From Effrenium voratum (Eukaryota; Sar; Dinophyceae; Suessiales; Symbiodiniaceae), in contig CAUJNA010000459.1 in NCBI GenBank assembly GCA_963377175.1, positions 52,501-116,500 on the forward strand: a stretch of DNA of 64,000 bases. Reading direction: 5' to 3'. Shown here one piece after another: positions 53,228 to 64,000 of this stretch. The notes under the pieces are model-generated. The model was not told the origin of the DNA and ran no database searches. It was given only the letters and a program-made list of their open reading frames with translations. The number at the start of each line of letters is the position of its first letter. The stretch's first letter is position 1. Position numbers and translations under genes: made by a program.

Positions 53228-54200
53228 CTGAGAACGAACCTCGGGTGGAGAACTCGGTGCGACCTCCAAACAATAAGGAGGACACAAAAATGCGGAGGGG
53301 ACTCGCACGTTGGAGAACAGAACCTGGAAAGGACAGCCCTTTTACACCAAAAAGGGGGGCAGATACGGTTTTGCCCCATCCAAAAGGGTGGTGTCCATTT
53401 GTCATGGGGAATCTGGCACCGCCGTTTTCGCGTGCTTCAAAAAATGAGGGACAACCCGGCGGAATCCGAAGGGACACTTCCGAAGGGAAACCAACCCACT
53501 TTTTGATTCTGAGTTCCCCGTGTTTCCTTTTTTATTTTAAAGGCTGTCCGCCCTTGGTAAGCAGAGTTTTGGAAAGAGGTGGGTTAGCGCTCACTTCTGG
53601 TAGAGCAGCAGATGTCCAACTTGGCGAAACATAGGAAAGCAGAAAGGGAAACATGTTCACTGCTTTAACCCAGTAGCTGCTGGTTAAAGGGAAACATGTT
53701 GAAAGAACAAAGCCTATCACCTTGGCATTCACTCGAGACTAGCATTTGAAAGTGAAGTGGGCCCAGGCCAGGATGAAGCGAAACAGTCTGCTTCGACATG
53801 TTCCAACCGCACCTTGTCCAAGCTTGTTCCTTCCAATGTCCATTCGAAATACGCAGAAGCCATTATTTAAGGCACATAAACAATACTCATCGCAAAACAA
53901 GGAGTAAAGATTCTAGATATTGGAAACAAACAAGCAACAACTCAACCGGTTGACCCTGTTTCAGAAGCCCCCCACCCCCACCCGCCACCACCTGTGACCT
54001 CCCACCCAAATCCCGGAGTCATTGTAGTTCCAACTGTTGCACCAGCTGCATGGCAAACGTGAAACTGCTGTGTTTAAACATCAAGCAGCACGAAAGTTCA
54101 GTCAAGGTTGGCCCAGAACAAGAGGTTTGAACCGCCCATGCATACATGTTGTTGTTTTTTAAACAAGAACAAACATTACCCAAACATCCAAGTACATCTA
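53228..54200. other. No recognisable gene
   Basis: Upstream of the SET gene. Contains repeat-like stretches (AAAGGGAAACATGTT twice at about 53645 and 53685, GAAGGGAAACCAACCC at 53481). It probably holds the SET gene 5' region. No promoter motif can be identified. Confidence 0.4.
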
Positions 54201-54209
54201 CAAAGGTGA

Positions 54210-54815
54210 ATATATGCGTGTGTATATATATATATATATGCATGTGCATGCAGCACATGTATGTGTACATGTGGGTGTGTGTATATTAATATGTATATGT
54301 GTCGGTATATCATGTAGTAAATGTATATGTATGCACACGTGTGGACATGTAAGCATGTGTGTACATATGTGTGTATGCGTACTTGTATGTATGTATGTGT
54401 GGCAACATCATATGCGTGGTGTATGTCTGAATCTATGAATGTATGAATGTATGAATGTATAAATGTATGAGTGTATAAATGTATGAATGTATGAATGTAT
54501 GAATGTGTGATGCATGAATGTATGTGGGTATGTAGGTATGTAGGTATGTAGGTATGTAGGTATGTAGGTATGTAGGTATGTAGGTGTGTAGGTATGTAGG
54601 TCTGTAGGTATGTAGGTATGTAGGTATGTCGGTATGTAGGTGTGTAGGTATGTAGGTATGTAGGTGTGTAGGTATGAGGTATGTGGGTATGTAGGAATGT
54701 AGGAATGTAGGTATGTAGGTATGTAGGTATGTAGGTATGTAGGTATGCAGGAATGTAGGTATGCAGGAATGTAGGTATGTAGTTATGCAGGTATGTAGGT
54801 ATGTAGGTAATCGCC
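54210..54815 (+). repeat. TATG / TATGTAGG microsatellite block
   Basis: TATGTGTA mosaic, then ATGAATGT units (54430-54505), then a long TATGTAGG octamer array (54520-54812). Confidence 0.95.
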
Positions 54816-54829
54816 CCCTGCATCACAGA

Positions 54830-55185
54830 GTTCAAGTGGGAACAAGAAAAAGACAGACAAAGCGAAATCGAGCAGAGATCATGAAATCTTTGCGCGCTTC
54901 AAGCAAGAGCAGCTTTGGACTATTTCTCATCGCCTCCTGCCAGTGCCTGCAACATAAGCCTGCCGACCGCTGGTGCGTCACGAACTCACAAATGCGTGAT
55001 CCAAATCTTCCACCTTCTACGACAAGCTTTCTGAATAGAAGCGCAACAAAACCCCGAGTCAACCAACCTTTTGTGTCCAATGCTTCTGTTGGTTCAATGA
55101 AGCATGCGCAACTCCTTCTGCAAGTGCCAGAAGCATTTTGTAGGTCATGTTATCCCAAAAAACAACATAAACCTTGTCTTCCTGG
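54830..55185. other. Unique island between microsatellites; coding strand ambiguous
   Basis: 350 bp of complex sequence. Both strands stay open: minus gives RKLVVEGGRFGSRICEFVTH and HWQEAMRNSPKLLLLEARKD; plus gives MKSLRASSKSSFGLFLIASC. The minus frame looks slightly more protein-like. Not assigned. Confidence 0.3.
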
Positions 55186-55189
55186 ATAT

Positions 55190-56396
55190 GTATGTGTGAC
55201 TAGGTATGCCTGTGTCTGTGTGTCTGCGTATGTCTGTGTCTGTCCGTCTGTGTGTCTGCGTATGTCTGTGTCTGTCCGTCTGTGTGCCTGCGCATGTCTA
55301 TGTATGTCTATGTATGTCTATGTATGTCTATGTATGTCTATGTATGTCTATGTATGTCTATGTATGTCTATGTATGTCTATGTATGTCTATGTATGTCTA
55401 TGTATGTCTATGTATGTCTATGTATGTCCATGTATGTCTATGTATGTCTATGTATGTCTATGTATGTCCATGTACGTCAATTTTCTGCATGTATGTTGAT
55501 GTTTGCGTGAGTATACCAACAAATGTTTATATATATATATATGTCTGTGTACGTCTATCTATGTACGTATGTATATCTATGTATGTATGTATGTATGTAT
55601 GTATGTATGTATGGAAGTATGTACGTTTACGTGTGTCTATCTATCTATCTATCTATCGACCGATCGATCGATGTACGCATGCACGTATGTACGCATGTGT
55701 ATCAGTGTGTGTGTGTGCGTGTATAGGCGTGTGTATGTATATATGTATCTGTGTATGTGTAGGCAAGTATGTATCCATGCAACTATGTATGTTCTCTGTA
55801 TGTGTGTGTGTGTGTCTGTGTATAGGGGTGTCCGTGTGTGTGAGTGTGCCTATGTCGTTGCATGCCTCTAAGTGTGTGCGTATGTGTGTATATGTGTACG
55901 TCTGTGTGCGCGTGTGTGTCCGCATGTGCGTATGTGTGTATGTTGGTATGTGTGCGTGTGTGCGCGTGTGTGTATGCGTCTCTGTGAGTCTGCATGTGTG
56001 CGTGCAAGTGTGTATGTAGGTACGTGTATGTGTGTATCGTGGTATATACGTATGTGTGTATGTGTGTATGTTTGTACGTGTGTATGTGTGCATGCGTGTA
56101 TGTGTGTGTGTGTATGTGTATGTGTGTATGCGATGCATGCATGCATGCATGTATATATATATATATACATGTATGTATGTATGTATGTATGTATGCATGC
56201 ATGTATGTACATTGTATGTATGTATGTATGTATGTATGTATGTATGTATGTATGTATGTATGTATGTATGTATGTATGTATATGTATGTATGTGTATGTA
56301 TGTATGTATGTATGTATGTATGTATGTATGTATGTATGTATATGTATGTATGTGTATGTATGTATGTATGTATGTATGTATCTATCTATCTATGTA

Positions 56397-56447
<51 letters not shown>

Positions 56448-56818
56448 ATGTATGTATGTATGTATGTATGTATGTATGTATGTATGTATGTGTGTGTGTG
56501 AATGTATGTATGTACGTACGTACGTATGTATGTATGTATGGATGGATGGATGTACGTATGTAGGTAGGTTGGTAAGTCCGTACGTATGTACGCATGGCTG
56601 TGCGTATGTATGAACGCATGAATGGGTGTATGTCGGCCGGTAGGTCAGTCGGTCTGTCGGTCCATCCGTCCGTCCGTCGGTCGGTCTGTCAGTCTGTGTC
56701 TGTCTGTCTGTCTGTCTATGGGTCGGTCGGTCGGTCGGTGGGTCGGTCTGTCTGTCTGTTTGTCTGGCTGGCTGGCTGGCTAGCTCAGTTGCTCCTGTAT
56801 GTAAGTGTGTGTGTGTGT
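55190..56818 (+). repeat. TATGTCTA / TATG / CTGT / GTCG microsatellite block
   Basis: TATGTCTA octamers (55285-55485), TATG, CTAT, CGAT, GTGT mosaic, pure TATG (56210-56395), CTGT (56398-56448), TATG, then GGTC/GTCTG units to about 56775. Confidence 0.95.
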
Positions 56819-56830
56819 GCAAAAAGTTGC

Positions 56831-56989
56831 TTGAAAGGGCAATATCTCCTCAAGGAGCTCTCGCCGAGCCCGTTCCACCCTGGCCCGCAGCTCCGGCAGG
56901 TTGTCCATCTCCGCCTCCAACAAATCCGCGTCCTGAGGCCAATGATTTGCCGCACTTCCCGAGAGGATGTCGGGGATTTTGTTTGCTAC
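56831..56989 (-). CDS. Exon of unrecognised helical protein
   Basis: After CGCCAG|G: VANKIPDILSGSAANHWPQD, ADLLEAEMDNLPELRARVER, ARRELLEEILPFQ; 53 codons, phase 0, GC donor. Strong amphipathic helix. Joins in phase to the exon at 58207-58033. If unspliced it would run into the microsatellite. Confidence 0.6.
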
Positions 56990-57714
56990 CTGGCGATGTA
57001 TAGGGAAGCCCCCCCCCCCCCAATGTTGAGAACCCCTCAAAATGATCCCTTTAAGTGAACTAGGACTTGGCAACCACAAAAGGCCAATCCAAGTATGTCA
57101 TCACAACTCTTTGACTACCACTTTTATGTTCATAATTGTTGTTACTTGCTGATCACCACTTGATGTTCACCACATGCTGTTCGATACATAATTATTAGTC
57201 CACTGTTTGTTGTTCATTGCCAACTGTTCATTGCTTTGATGATGACAACGTTTTATTCACTATGCAACTCCGTCGCCCAAGGAAAAGGCTACTCCAACTA
57301 TCTCTCGAGGGACCCGCGCAAGGCTGCCTCATAGCTCCATGATTCATCGGTAATCTGGAGCACAATATTCCTATTCCCCCCCCAAGCAGCAGGCACCGCG
57401 TTAGCATCTCGAAGGGCAACGAAATGAACAGGCCCAAACTGGTACGAATCTTTGTTGGGGGCCATCATCTATATGGGGAATCATGTCCACCAACCATTTT
57501 CCAGCGTTCTTCAAACCATCAAACATCTGTGTGACATAAGGGAAAAAAGCAAATCAAGATTCAGGCAAAACCAGGGGCTTTAACTCCAAACGTGGGTGGC
57601 TTTAAAGTAAAAGCGAAGGACGGAAACACCATGTTAGTGGCGCCCCAACTTCTAAACACGGCCACTTGAAGATCGCCCAACCCTTTTTCATGGATCTTCT
57701 CATTCAATCTGAGC

Positions 57715-57790
57715 CGTACCCGAATGTTGCTATGTCCTTTTGGTTTCCCTTCAAGGTACTTGGGTGTTCTCTGCCCACACCAAAAATAGA
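57715..57790 (-). repeat. Introner-like repeat copy
   Basis: Minus strand: CACCCAAGTACCTTGAAGGG, AAACCAAAAGGAC core, CATTCGGGTACGG. Confidence 0.6.
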
Positions 57791-57898
57791 CAACACTGGT
57801 ATTGTCGGTGATTCATATGAGGGAATGTGATTAGAATAGCCTAAAATTGAGGCTTCTACAAAAATAGCACGCCTACAACGTCGACTGCCGGATTCACA

Positions 57899-57950
57899 GG
57901 GGTTCCTCCAAGTGCAGGGTTCCCCCTGAACGGGGTACCCAGAAAATCTC
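57899..57950 (-). repeat. Introner-like repeat copy
   Basis: Minus strand: GATTTTCTGGGTACCCCGTT, CAGGGGGAACCC, GGAGGAACCCC. Confidence 0.6.
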
Positions 57951-58032
57951 GAGTTGTGCTTTGGAAACGCCCTTGGCATGCCATTTTGGGGCTCCCCTCT
58001 TTTTGTCGAACCCAGGGTTTCGCCTCGCCCGC

Positions 58033-58207
58033 TCCAACGTCCTCCGGGAACTCTGCCGGGTCCGGTCGCACCGCGAGATCCAGCCACCGCTCCAGCGCCG
58101 CGAGACGCCTCCAGCTCCGCGCGTAGTGCCCATGCTCCAGCGGCGCCAGGCGGAACATGAGCGCCGGGGCGGCGAAAAACGCCCTCAGAAGTCCGCCTAG
58201 GCCCCAC
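58033..58207 (-). CDS. Exon of unrecognised protein (LAPLEHGHYARSW)
   Basis: After TATGAG|G: WGLGGLLRAFFAAPALMFRL, APLEHGHYARSWRRLAALER, WLDLAVRPDPAEFPEDVG; GC donor, phase 0 at the end. High coding quality; other frames are open because of GC bias. Family unknown. Confidence 0.6.
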
Positions 58208-58339
58208 CTCATAAAGGTTCACATCCTCGGGGGAACTAGATGGGGTTGACGGTGTTGGCCTAAGATGGGCTGTTTCTTAGAGTTGGGCACCTGTTTGGGC
58301 ATGGCTTCACTCCTACGCTGATCATCAAGATTCAGCAAC

Positions 58340-58405
58340 TTGAATAAAGGAATCTTCATAGTGGGCAAGCTCGCTATAGAGGGCGATTCCAATTGATAGA
58401 GCGCG
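58340..58405 (-). CDS. Candidate exon (RALSIGIALYSELAHYED)
   Basis: After TTGGAAG: RALSIGIALYSELAHYEDSF IQ, GT donor. The phase does not match the exon at 58207, so either an exon is missing or this belongs to another transcript. Confidence 0.4.
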
Positions 58406-58412
58406 CTTCCAA

Positions 58413-58520
58413 TTGTTGGTGTTTCCCTTTGAGGTTCCGCAGCCTTTCTGCATTGGTTTCAAGGGACACCAACGGAAAATGACTGAACTGTGAAGTGTTC
58501 TCCTATTTAGAGGCAAACCT
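58413..58520. repeat. Introner-like repeat copy with inverted cores
   Basis: GTTGGTGTTTCCCTTTGA at about 58414 is inverted as TTTCAAGGGACACCAAC at about 58457; tail TTCTCCTATTTAGAGG. The minus-strand core lies just before the candidate acceptor at 58406. Confidence 0.5.
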
Positions 58521-58996
58521 ATAATTATCTCGCCCAAACAAAATTGACCGAACTGCAACCATAGCGCTCTAGCATCTACATTCACCGCACTTGCTTTCTT
58601 TGCCATTGTGGCAATTTGGGCAAATGCAACACGTGCAATGTGCAGACAAATCCGACGCTACGCCGGGCAGCACAGCTATGCGTCAGAATCTTCAGAAAGC
58701 ATTGAGTTGCCGGGGGTGACAGCTTTAGCATTTCCTGACTCGGAATTTCCTATCCACTTACACCAGGGTGGTGAGAGCAGATCTGTATGAGCAGGATCCC
58801 CCCCCTCAGCACCATCGAATAGCCTGGGAGGATTGGACCAAACTGTTGGGTGTTGTTTGTTTTGTTTGAGGCTCGCACCGTTGTCGGATTGTAGAGGGAA
58901 CCCAAAGAACAACTCCTTTGTCTGGGGTGCCTACTTGGCTTTGTAAGTTTTTGTTCCAGTAAAGTCCTGCAGCCGGAGGGCGGAAGTTTCAATCAC

Positions 58997-59240
58997 ATGT
59001 CCCCTTCTCTCACTGTCTCTCTCGCTCTCTCCCTCTCTCTCTCTCTCCCTTTCTGTTCCTGCCCCATCTCTTTCTTTCCGTTCTGTTTCTCTGTTTCAAT
59101 TTGTTTCTCCTTCTCTTCTTCTTTCTCCTTCTTCTTCTCTTACTCTTTCGCTCTCTCGCCCTTTTTCAATTTCTCTTTCTCTTTCTCTTTCGCTTTCTCT
59201 TTCTCTCTCTCTCTATCTCTCTTTCTTGCTCCCTCCCTGG
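58997..59240 (+). repeat. CT/CTTT-rich low-complexity tract
   Basis: CTCTCTCT and TTCTCCTTCTTC runs. No element arms (no GTCCGCCGAC ends) flank it, unlike the CT tract at 23.1 kb. Confidence 0.9.
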
Positions 59241-59706
59241 CCCCCTCCCTCCACCCCCAGCCCACGAAAGCCAAAACTGCAAAAAGCGCTGCGACTTTCA
59301 TGGCTGACCTTCCGAAAGCCCAAAGTCCGCAGAGGGCCCTGCGAGAGAAGTGAAGTAGCTGTGGCGAGGTGCACATTTACCCGCAATGTGTTGTCCAATT
59401 GTCCTTTTGCAGGGGGTCAGAAGATGTTGTTTCATGCGCCAAGGCCTCGCCAACCAACTTTTGAAGAAGAACATGAAATCCAGAACCAAGGGACACCTGC
59501 CCTCAAATATAAATATATATATATATATATGTATTCAGCCCAGTTCTTCTCCTAAAAGCTCAGGAGGAACTTTCGACGCCATGCTTGGGACACCTACAAA
59601 ACCTGCCAAGTCCCACCGGCTCGTTCCACTCGTCGGGGCGCCTTCACCCCAAACCACTAGGCCCAGTTCGACCTTTGGCAGCCATAGTGTGGGTTTGTTG
59701 TTCACT

Positions 59707-59772
59707 GGGTACCATTTTTTGGGGTGGTTCAGAAAGCGAAACCAGGTGTCCGAATTCCAAAACACCCCGACA
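59707..59772 (+). repeat. Introner-like repeat copy
   Basis: GGGTACCATTTTTTGGGGTG head, GTTCAGAAAGCGAAACCAGG core, TTCCAAAACACCCCGAC tail. Confidence 0.6.
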
Positions 59773-60260
59773 AACGTTACGCAGTAGCCTCGGTTATGTA
59801 TATATATATATATATATACGCCCACACACACACACACGCTACCATGATTATCTCTACGATTATCTCTACCAACCCAACTAATCCCGTTTTTTCCTTCGTG
59901 GCACATATGTTGCACAGTTGTCTGTGCGGTTTTCAGGGCAAACCCATTGTGGAAACCTTCAAGGTCGCCTTCAGGTTGTGGATCTTCAGGTAAGTTTAAG
60001 TTTGACGTAAGCAGGGCCCCAAACCCATTGACTTGCGCAGTTCCACACAAACTCTTAAAGAGATGTTGAAGCCTTACCACAATCGTTGCGGGCGACATTG
60101 ACCTTGAGGTATTGCCTCAAGCCTTCCCCAAATGAAAGGCCTCAATCCCGTCGCCCGTTCACCTCGTCACCTAGTCACCTCTGCTTTCTGCGAGATCCGT
60201 GCCATATGAACTGAGCCACATCCGTCTTGGATGGAAAGTTGGCAACAATCAGGAGAGCCG

Positions 60261-60330
60261 AAGGGTGTTTCTCAAGACTTCCTTCTGGTGGTTTGGTTGC
60301 CTTTCGGCTCCCTTGAAAAAAATCAACAAA
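60261..60330 (-). repeat. Introner-like repeat copy
   Basis: Minus strand: TTTTTTTCAAGGGAGCCGAA, AGGCAACCAAACCACC core, CTTGAGAAACACCC tail. Confidence 0.55.
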
Positions 60331-60469
60331 AGAAACCTCTGTTTAAGAAACACCCAAAGCTTGGACAGAGATTTGGAAACAACCTCGGCTGCCGGGGAAA
60401 CACCCTCAGCTGGCCCCCTGCTTCTTTGTCTGGTTTCCACGGCCCTTCTTTAGGGTGGTCCTTCGCGCC

Positions 60470-60548
60470 ATCCCTGTAGACTAGCTCTGCAAGAGGAGAT
60501 GCCCACTTTATCGGCCTCTTCCAAACACTGCCCTTGTCATTCATCAAC
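60470..60548 (-). CDS. Candidate exon (LMNDKGSVWKRPIKWASPLA)
   Basis: After GCTTGCAG|G: LMNDKGSVWKRPIKWASPLA, ELVYRDG. Clean AG|G acceptor; donor unclear. Possibly an upstream exon of the 56.8-58.4 kb gene. Confidence 0.45.
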
Positions 60549-61026
60549 CTGCAAGCCAAAATACTTTGTGAGGTCGCCATAACTTGCGGTGCGACAAACT
60601 GGCTTGGGGGGGAAGTGCTCGCCCGGCAGCGAAGGATTTGTCTGAAATGGCTTTGTTGGGTACGCGCGGCGATTAGTCCAAAAGGGCCCGGGCCAAGACC
60701 ACCTTTTGAGCCTTGGGCGTTCGCCCTCGGGGGAAGCGAGCGAGCTCGCCAGCTCAATCCCCGACGCGGCGATAGGATTCCTTATGAATAATTGACTCTT
60801 GCAATCCCCACAGCGCTATTGCAATGTATATAAGCCACCGCAAAAGCGCTGGAAGACCTGGCAGCTTTCAATTACTTCGTTCGCTAGTCTCTGTCTTGGA
60901 CCTGCTGTGAATTGGCGCCTCCTCCAGAGGCATATCTTTGCCAAAGTTCATTTCTTGGATCTTTGTCTGGAATCTGCAACCCACATGGTTCTCCCCCACA
61001 AATCCCAAAATGGACCCGGTTTGCAG

Positions 61027-61188
61027 GCACAACGTTTGCGGGACTCGAGAGACTTGCAGAGGGAAACCCAAGAGCTCGCTGCCACTCCATGCGCGGGGAA
61101 GGCCTCGATCGCCTCCCCTAAAAAATCTCTCGGCCGGAGCTTCCTGGAGCGCTGCACCTTCCGCCTTTCGGCCTATGCACTGCCTTGA
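61027..61188 (+). CDS. Candidate terminal exon, unknown protein
   Basis: After TTTGCAG|G: AQRLRDSRDLQRETQELAAT, SPKKSLGRSFLERCTFRLSA, then stop TGA. Protein-like, with a charged helix at the start. An upstream open segment (60870-61010) may be another exon. Function unknown. Confidence 0.45.
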   Translation, partial: AQRLRDSRDLQRETQELAATPCAGKASIASPKKSLGRSFLERCTFRLSAYALP

Positions 61189-61376
61189 GAGAACCCAGCC
61201 CTCGTGAGGATCACTTCGGCCCCCCCCAAAAAAAAAATGGAGGACGAGCGGAAAACTCTTTCACCCCCCAGGCTGGCGCTGCTTTGGGGTTGGGGGCTGT
61301 GGGGGTGTCTTTCTTTGCGTGCAAAGTTTGACGCATCCGTTCACATACAACTTCTTGCTGGCGATCCCTGGAGCAG

Positions 61377-62461
61377 TTGTGGGCGGGGGGCTGTGTGGAA
61401 GGGGGTGGGTCTTGTGTTGCCAGCAAAAAAGAACGCAACATCTTTATCCACATGCCCTCAAAAGCTCCAAGTGGAACTATAACACGGAGCAACATTTGGG
61501 GGCCAAAGCGATCCAAGCCCTCCGAACAGGAACTCTGTGTCAAGCCAACGCAACCGCTAAATAAGGATAACCACCATGTGCTCAAGTCCTGTTCCACAAT
61601 GGTCTACGCAAATAAGCTAGAACTCATGTCGAAAAAAAACGATATATCCATGGAAGGCGCAATGTTAAACATCAGGAAGGCCCACAGATTCGACGATTTG
61701 TCTCGGGCCAACCTGCGAGGGGTGGCCCTAGACGGAAGTCGCATTTGCTCGCCAAGCCAGAAGGCAGCTCGAAGGAGCAGTAAAAACCGGTCCTCATGTC
61801 CCCTGATGTACTTTATCAGGCAGGGTGTTTAGAGATTCCGTGTGGTGAGTCATGCCCCGGAAGTTGTGATGCCTTTTGCGGATTCCAACCCTGAGGGGAC
61901 CTTATTGGGTGAGCTCGTTTTGCCCTGGTATCATTTGCCCAGTAACTCGTCTAAGATTGCCTCCCGTTTTGGTGAGCCCAGGAACTCAGAGACTGAGCTG
62001 GGGAGCCACTTGTCGCATTGGCTCTGAGGCTCGCAGCTGAAGTCTGAGAGCTCACCCAGCCAAATGGATTACCAGAATTCGGGGCCTTTCTGTGTATCCT
62101 CTTTACAGGCGGCTTCTTTGGCAGAGACCCAGAAGGAACCGTCCATATTGTTGACCACTCTCCACGCTGAAGCCTCAGTCGTAATCAAACCCTGGTACCA
62201 AACACATGTAGAGAATTACGAGGGCGGCCTGTTTATGGCAGGGCCCAGCCTTCATCTACCCAAATCGGTTTTGATCAAGTGGCTCTCATGCTGAAAGCTA
62301 CCCAGCCAAACAGACTTCTTGCATGGTTGCCGGGTGGAGCTCTCGCAGCAGTGATCTACAAGCACCCAAATCAGAATGGGGGTTTGGTTTGGGGTGCTTT
62401 TCAACCAAAGGTTGGAAGGGAACGCTGTGAAATGATTTGGCTCCTTGTATTGCTGGTCTGA
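61377..62461 (+). pseudogene. Run of adjacent plus-strand ORFs, possibly a decayed gene
   Basis: Four consecutive protein-like ORFs separated only by stops or frame changes: 61377-61832 (LELMSKKNDISMEGAMLNIR, KAHRFDDLSRANLRGVALDG), 61842-62027 (VVMPFADSNPEGTLLGELVL, SKIASRFGEPRNSE), 62064-62294 (PSILLTTLHAEASVVIKPWY, PSLHLPKSVLIKW), 62279-62461 (RLLAWLPGGALAAVIYKHPN). Either a mutated longer ORF (retroelement or gene) or several exons of a live gene: AG|G acceptors exist at 61565 and 62108. Family unknown. Confidence 0.35.
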
Positions 62462-62913
62462 CTTGGTTCGGAAAAATGCCACAAAGGATGTCCTGAGAGA
62501 TGGATGCTTGCAGCTGCTCTCCTGATCTGAGGCACAGATTTGAGACTTGTGTCTGCAAAAAGGACACTGGACAAATTGTGACCCAACCTCGTTTTGTTTT
62601 GCCCTGTTGCAATTTGAACTGCTTCCTTCGAGCACGGCAAGCGCCCGCCTCATTCACAAAGACCGCCGAAGATGCGAGCGGCACTACTAGTAGCCCAAGG
62701 AGCTACAAGCATGGCAGGGTGCATAGCGAAGGTCCTTTTTGTTCCTGAATTTATGCGCCAAAAGTCCCAGAGCCAAACAGGAATCAAATGTAAGGGGTCT
62801 GGTCGCCAAGCGCCACCGCACCCTCTGCTCAGTAACGGGATGATCTATCCTGGGAGGTTCACTAACCTCGAGGGCCGACCCAAAGAAAAGGGATGCGCCA
62901 CCACTTGTGACCT

Positions 62914-63407
62914 CTACAAGAACCAGGGGTTCAAACCCGCACCAACCAACAAACATGTTTTCAGCTCAAACAAAAGCCGACCCTCCAAAAAGCGCGAAGC
63001 GACTGTGTCTTCCTCCCTGTTTCGACGGGCAACCTCCCGGGAGAACAGCCGATTTCCGGCTCTTGAAAGTAACCGATGGAGCGCCAAGCCTCGAGCTTGA
63101 GCTCCCACAGGGAAGCGCCCATCTGCCCGACCCACACCTTTGGCTTCAACATGGCAACACCTCCAATGCGCGTGAACCCCTGCGGATTTCTGGCTTGCCC
63201 CACAACGCTAACAGCACCCATGAAAACCGGCTTGCATTGAAATGGCAAATGACTACAATTGTGCTGGAAGCAAGCAATCGGCAAGTAAGAGATGCTCATG
63301 GGTGAGCTAGTTGTTTCACGGTTGAGCTCGTTACTTTTTGTGCAGGTTGTAAAGTCAGGCACGATGGGCGCGACACTGGCAGTCGTTAATGGCTGAAACT
63401 CTCGCAA
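62914..63407 (-). other. GC-rich segment with overlapping open frames, strand unresolved
   Basis: Two minus frames (for example GFTRIGGVAMLKPKVWVGQM and LALHRLLSRAGNRLFSREVA) and one plus frame (TADFRLLKVTDGAPSLELEL) are all open. At least one is probably an exon but I cannot choose. Confidence 0.3.
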
Positions 63408-63490
63408 TGTACTTGTTCAGGCATCAGGGCATCGGGGCACGGGCCAAAGGCTCACCAGTCTGGTTGCCAAGTGCGGGGAGCCAAAGGTGA

Positions 63491-63540
63491 TTTGGTTGTG
63501 TCAAAATAGGGACCCCCTTGAACAGGGTACCCTCGCAAAA
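63491..63540 (-). repeat. Introner-like repeat copy
   Basis: Minus strand: GGGTACCCTGTTCAAGGGGG, then TCCCTATTTTGACACAACC. A short form lacking the AAACC core. Confidence 0.6.
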
Positions 63541-63657
63541 ACCACGTACCCATTCTGACAACTGACAAACCGGACCCAAAGCACGAGCCTGGATGCCCCC
63601 CTCAAAGGGACTCGTTGCTGGCTTGATTCGTTCGCGCGTCACCTGACGAGGGGGCGA

Positions 63658-63940
63658 TCAATCCTTCTTCTCGCTCGTGAACGTCTCCAAAGTCTGCAAC
63701 CTGGGCACGCGCCGGCCAGCTCTCAGGGACCCCACCAAACACCTCCCAAAGGCCCCCCAAAGGTGGGTTCTTAGAAGGGTTCTTAGAATCCTTCTGCGGC
63801 TTCCAACAGATCGTCCATCCGTCCGTCCGTCTGTCCAGCCGTCCGTCTGTGGCCGTGTCTCTCCAGATTTTTCCGGTGGATGGCCTTTCTAGGCCTTCCG
63901 ACAGCTTCTCTACGGCCAGCAACAACTCCCCGGCACCGAC
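63658..63940 (-). CDS. 3' end of a gene, unknown protein (two exons)
   Basis: Exon 63940-63885 after CGTCAG|G reads VGAGELLLAVEKLSEGLE; GC donor. Exon 63700-63658 after GCCCAG|G reads LQTLETFTSEKKD and TGA. The join is in frame (AG + G gives Arg): EGLERLQTLETF. A single amphipathic helix ending in a charged tail. The 184-bp intron carries a CCGT/CTGT-rich patch. Further exons lie beyond the window. Confidence 0.55.
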
Positions 63941-64000
63941 CTGACGGTTGAAACGGCCGAAGACACCTCCCGATATGTTCCAGGTTCCGGGTCCCCTCCC

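Noticed and set aside
58997..59240. CT tract as another element copy
   Set aside because: Neither arm nor the GTCCGCCGAC ends are present in the flanks.

Overview
This window looks like nuclear DNA of a dinoflagellate, probably of the Suessiales/Symbiodiniaceae type; the genus cannot be read from it. Four things point that way. Genes are broken into small exons (36-234 nt) with large introns. Introns end in AG and the exon usually starts with G. Donors are a mixture of GT and GC. A short dispersed introner-like repeat recurs throughout, and microsatellite load is extreme. There is no prokaryotic signature: no operons, ribosome binding sites, CRISPR or insertion sequences. I see no rRNA, intact tRNA or spliced-leader relic. 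Exons were found by reading short open segments bounded by AG|G and G[TC] sites and checking that joined exons keep frame; all splice sites are predictions.

Layout. 1-3727 (+): 5'-truncated gene for a RING / TRAF-type zinc finger / SH3 protein. 7651-24977 (+): adenosine deaminase-like (ADAL, N6-methyl-AMP deaminase family) gene of about 17 kb, in which 12 exons carry nearly all family landmarks from the HxH motif to the stop. 26-35 kb: weaker gene fragments on both strands. 36.7-40.9 kb (+): one or more unrecognised genes with micro-exons and some very short predicted introns. 42.6-42.9 kb (+): a coiled-coil fragment. 50526-53227 (-): a SET-domain protein split over five exons. 56.8-60.5 kb (-): an unrecognised helical protein. 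61-62.5 kb (+): a run of adjacent ORFs, perhaps decayed. 63658-63940 (-): the 3' end of another gene.

Non-genic architecture is the most striking part. (i) Two copies of one composite element, 22956-24409 and 45481-50390 in opposite orientation, share unique arms, inverted GTCCGCCGAC ends and apparent 4-bp target duplications, but carry different microsatellites between the arms: CT/CTTT in one, TACA/TTACA over more than 4 kb in the other. One arm has a tRNA-like B box. Copy 1 lies in the last ADAL intron; copy 2 lies inside an isolated AT-rich island. (ii) At least 20 copies of a 60-100 bp introner-like repeat with core AAAGGGAAACC are present, several in introns close to splice sites. (iii) Several arrays are built from degenerate 10-20 bp units, two of them sharing a conserved end. 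(iv) Long TATG/CTGT microsatellite blocks lie at 54.2-56.8 kb.

Functionally, the recognisable genes are a ubiquitin-type scaffold/ligase candidate, a purine salvage enzyme and a lysine methyltransferase-like protein. Nothing suggests they act in one pathway.
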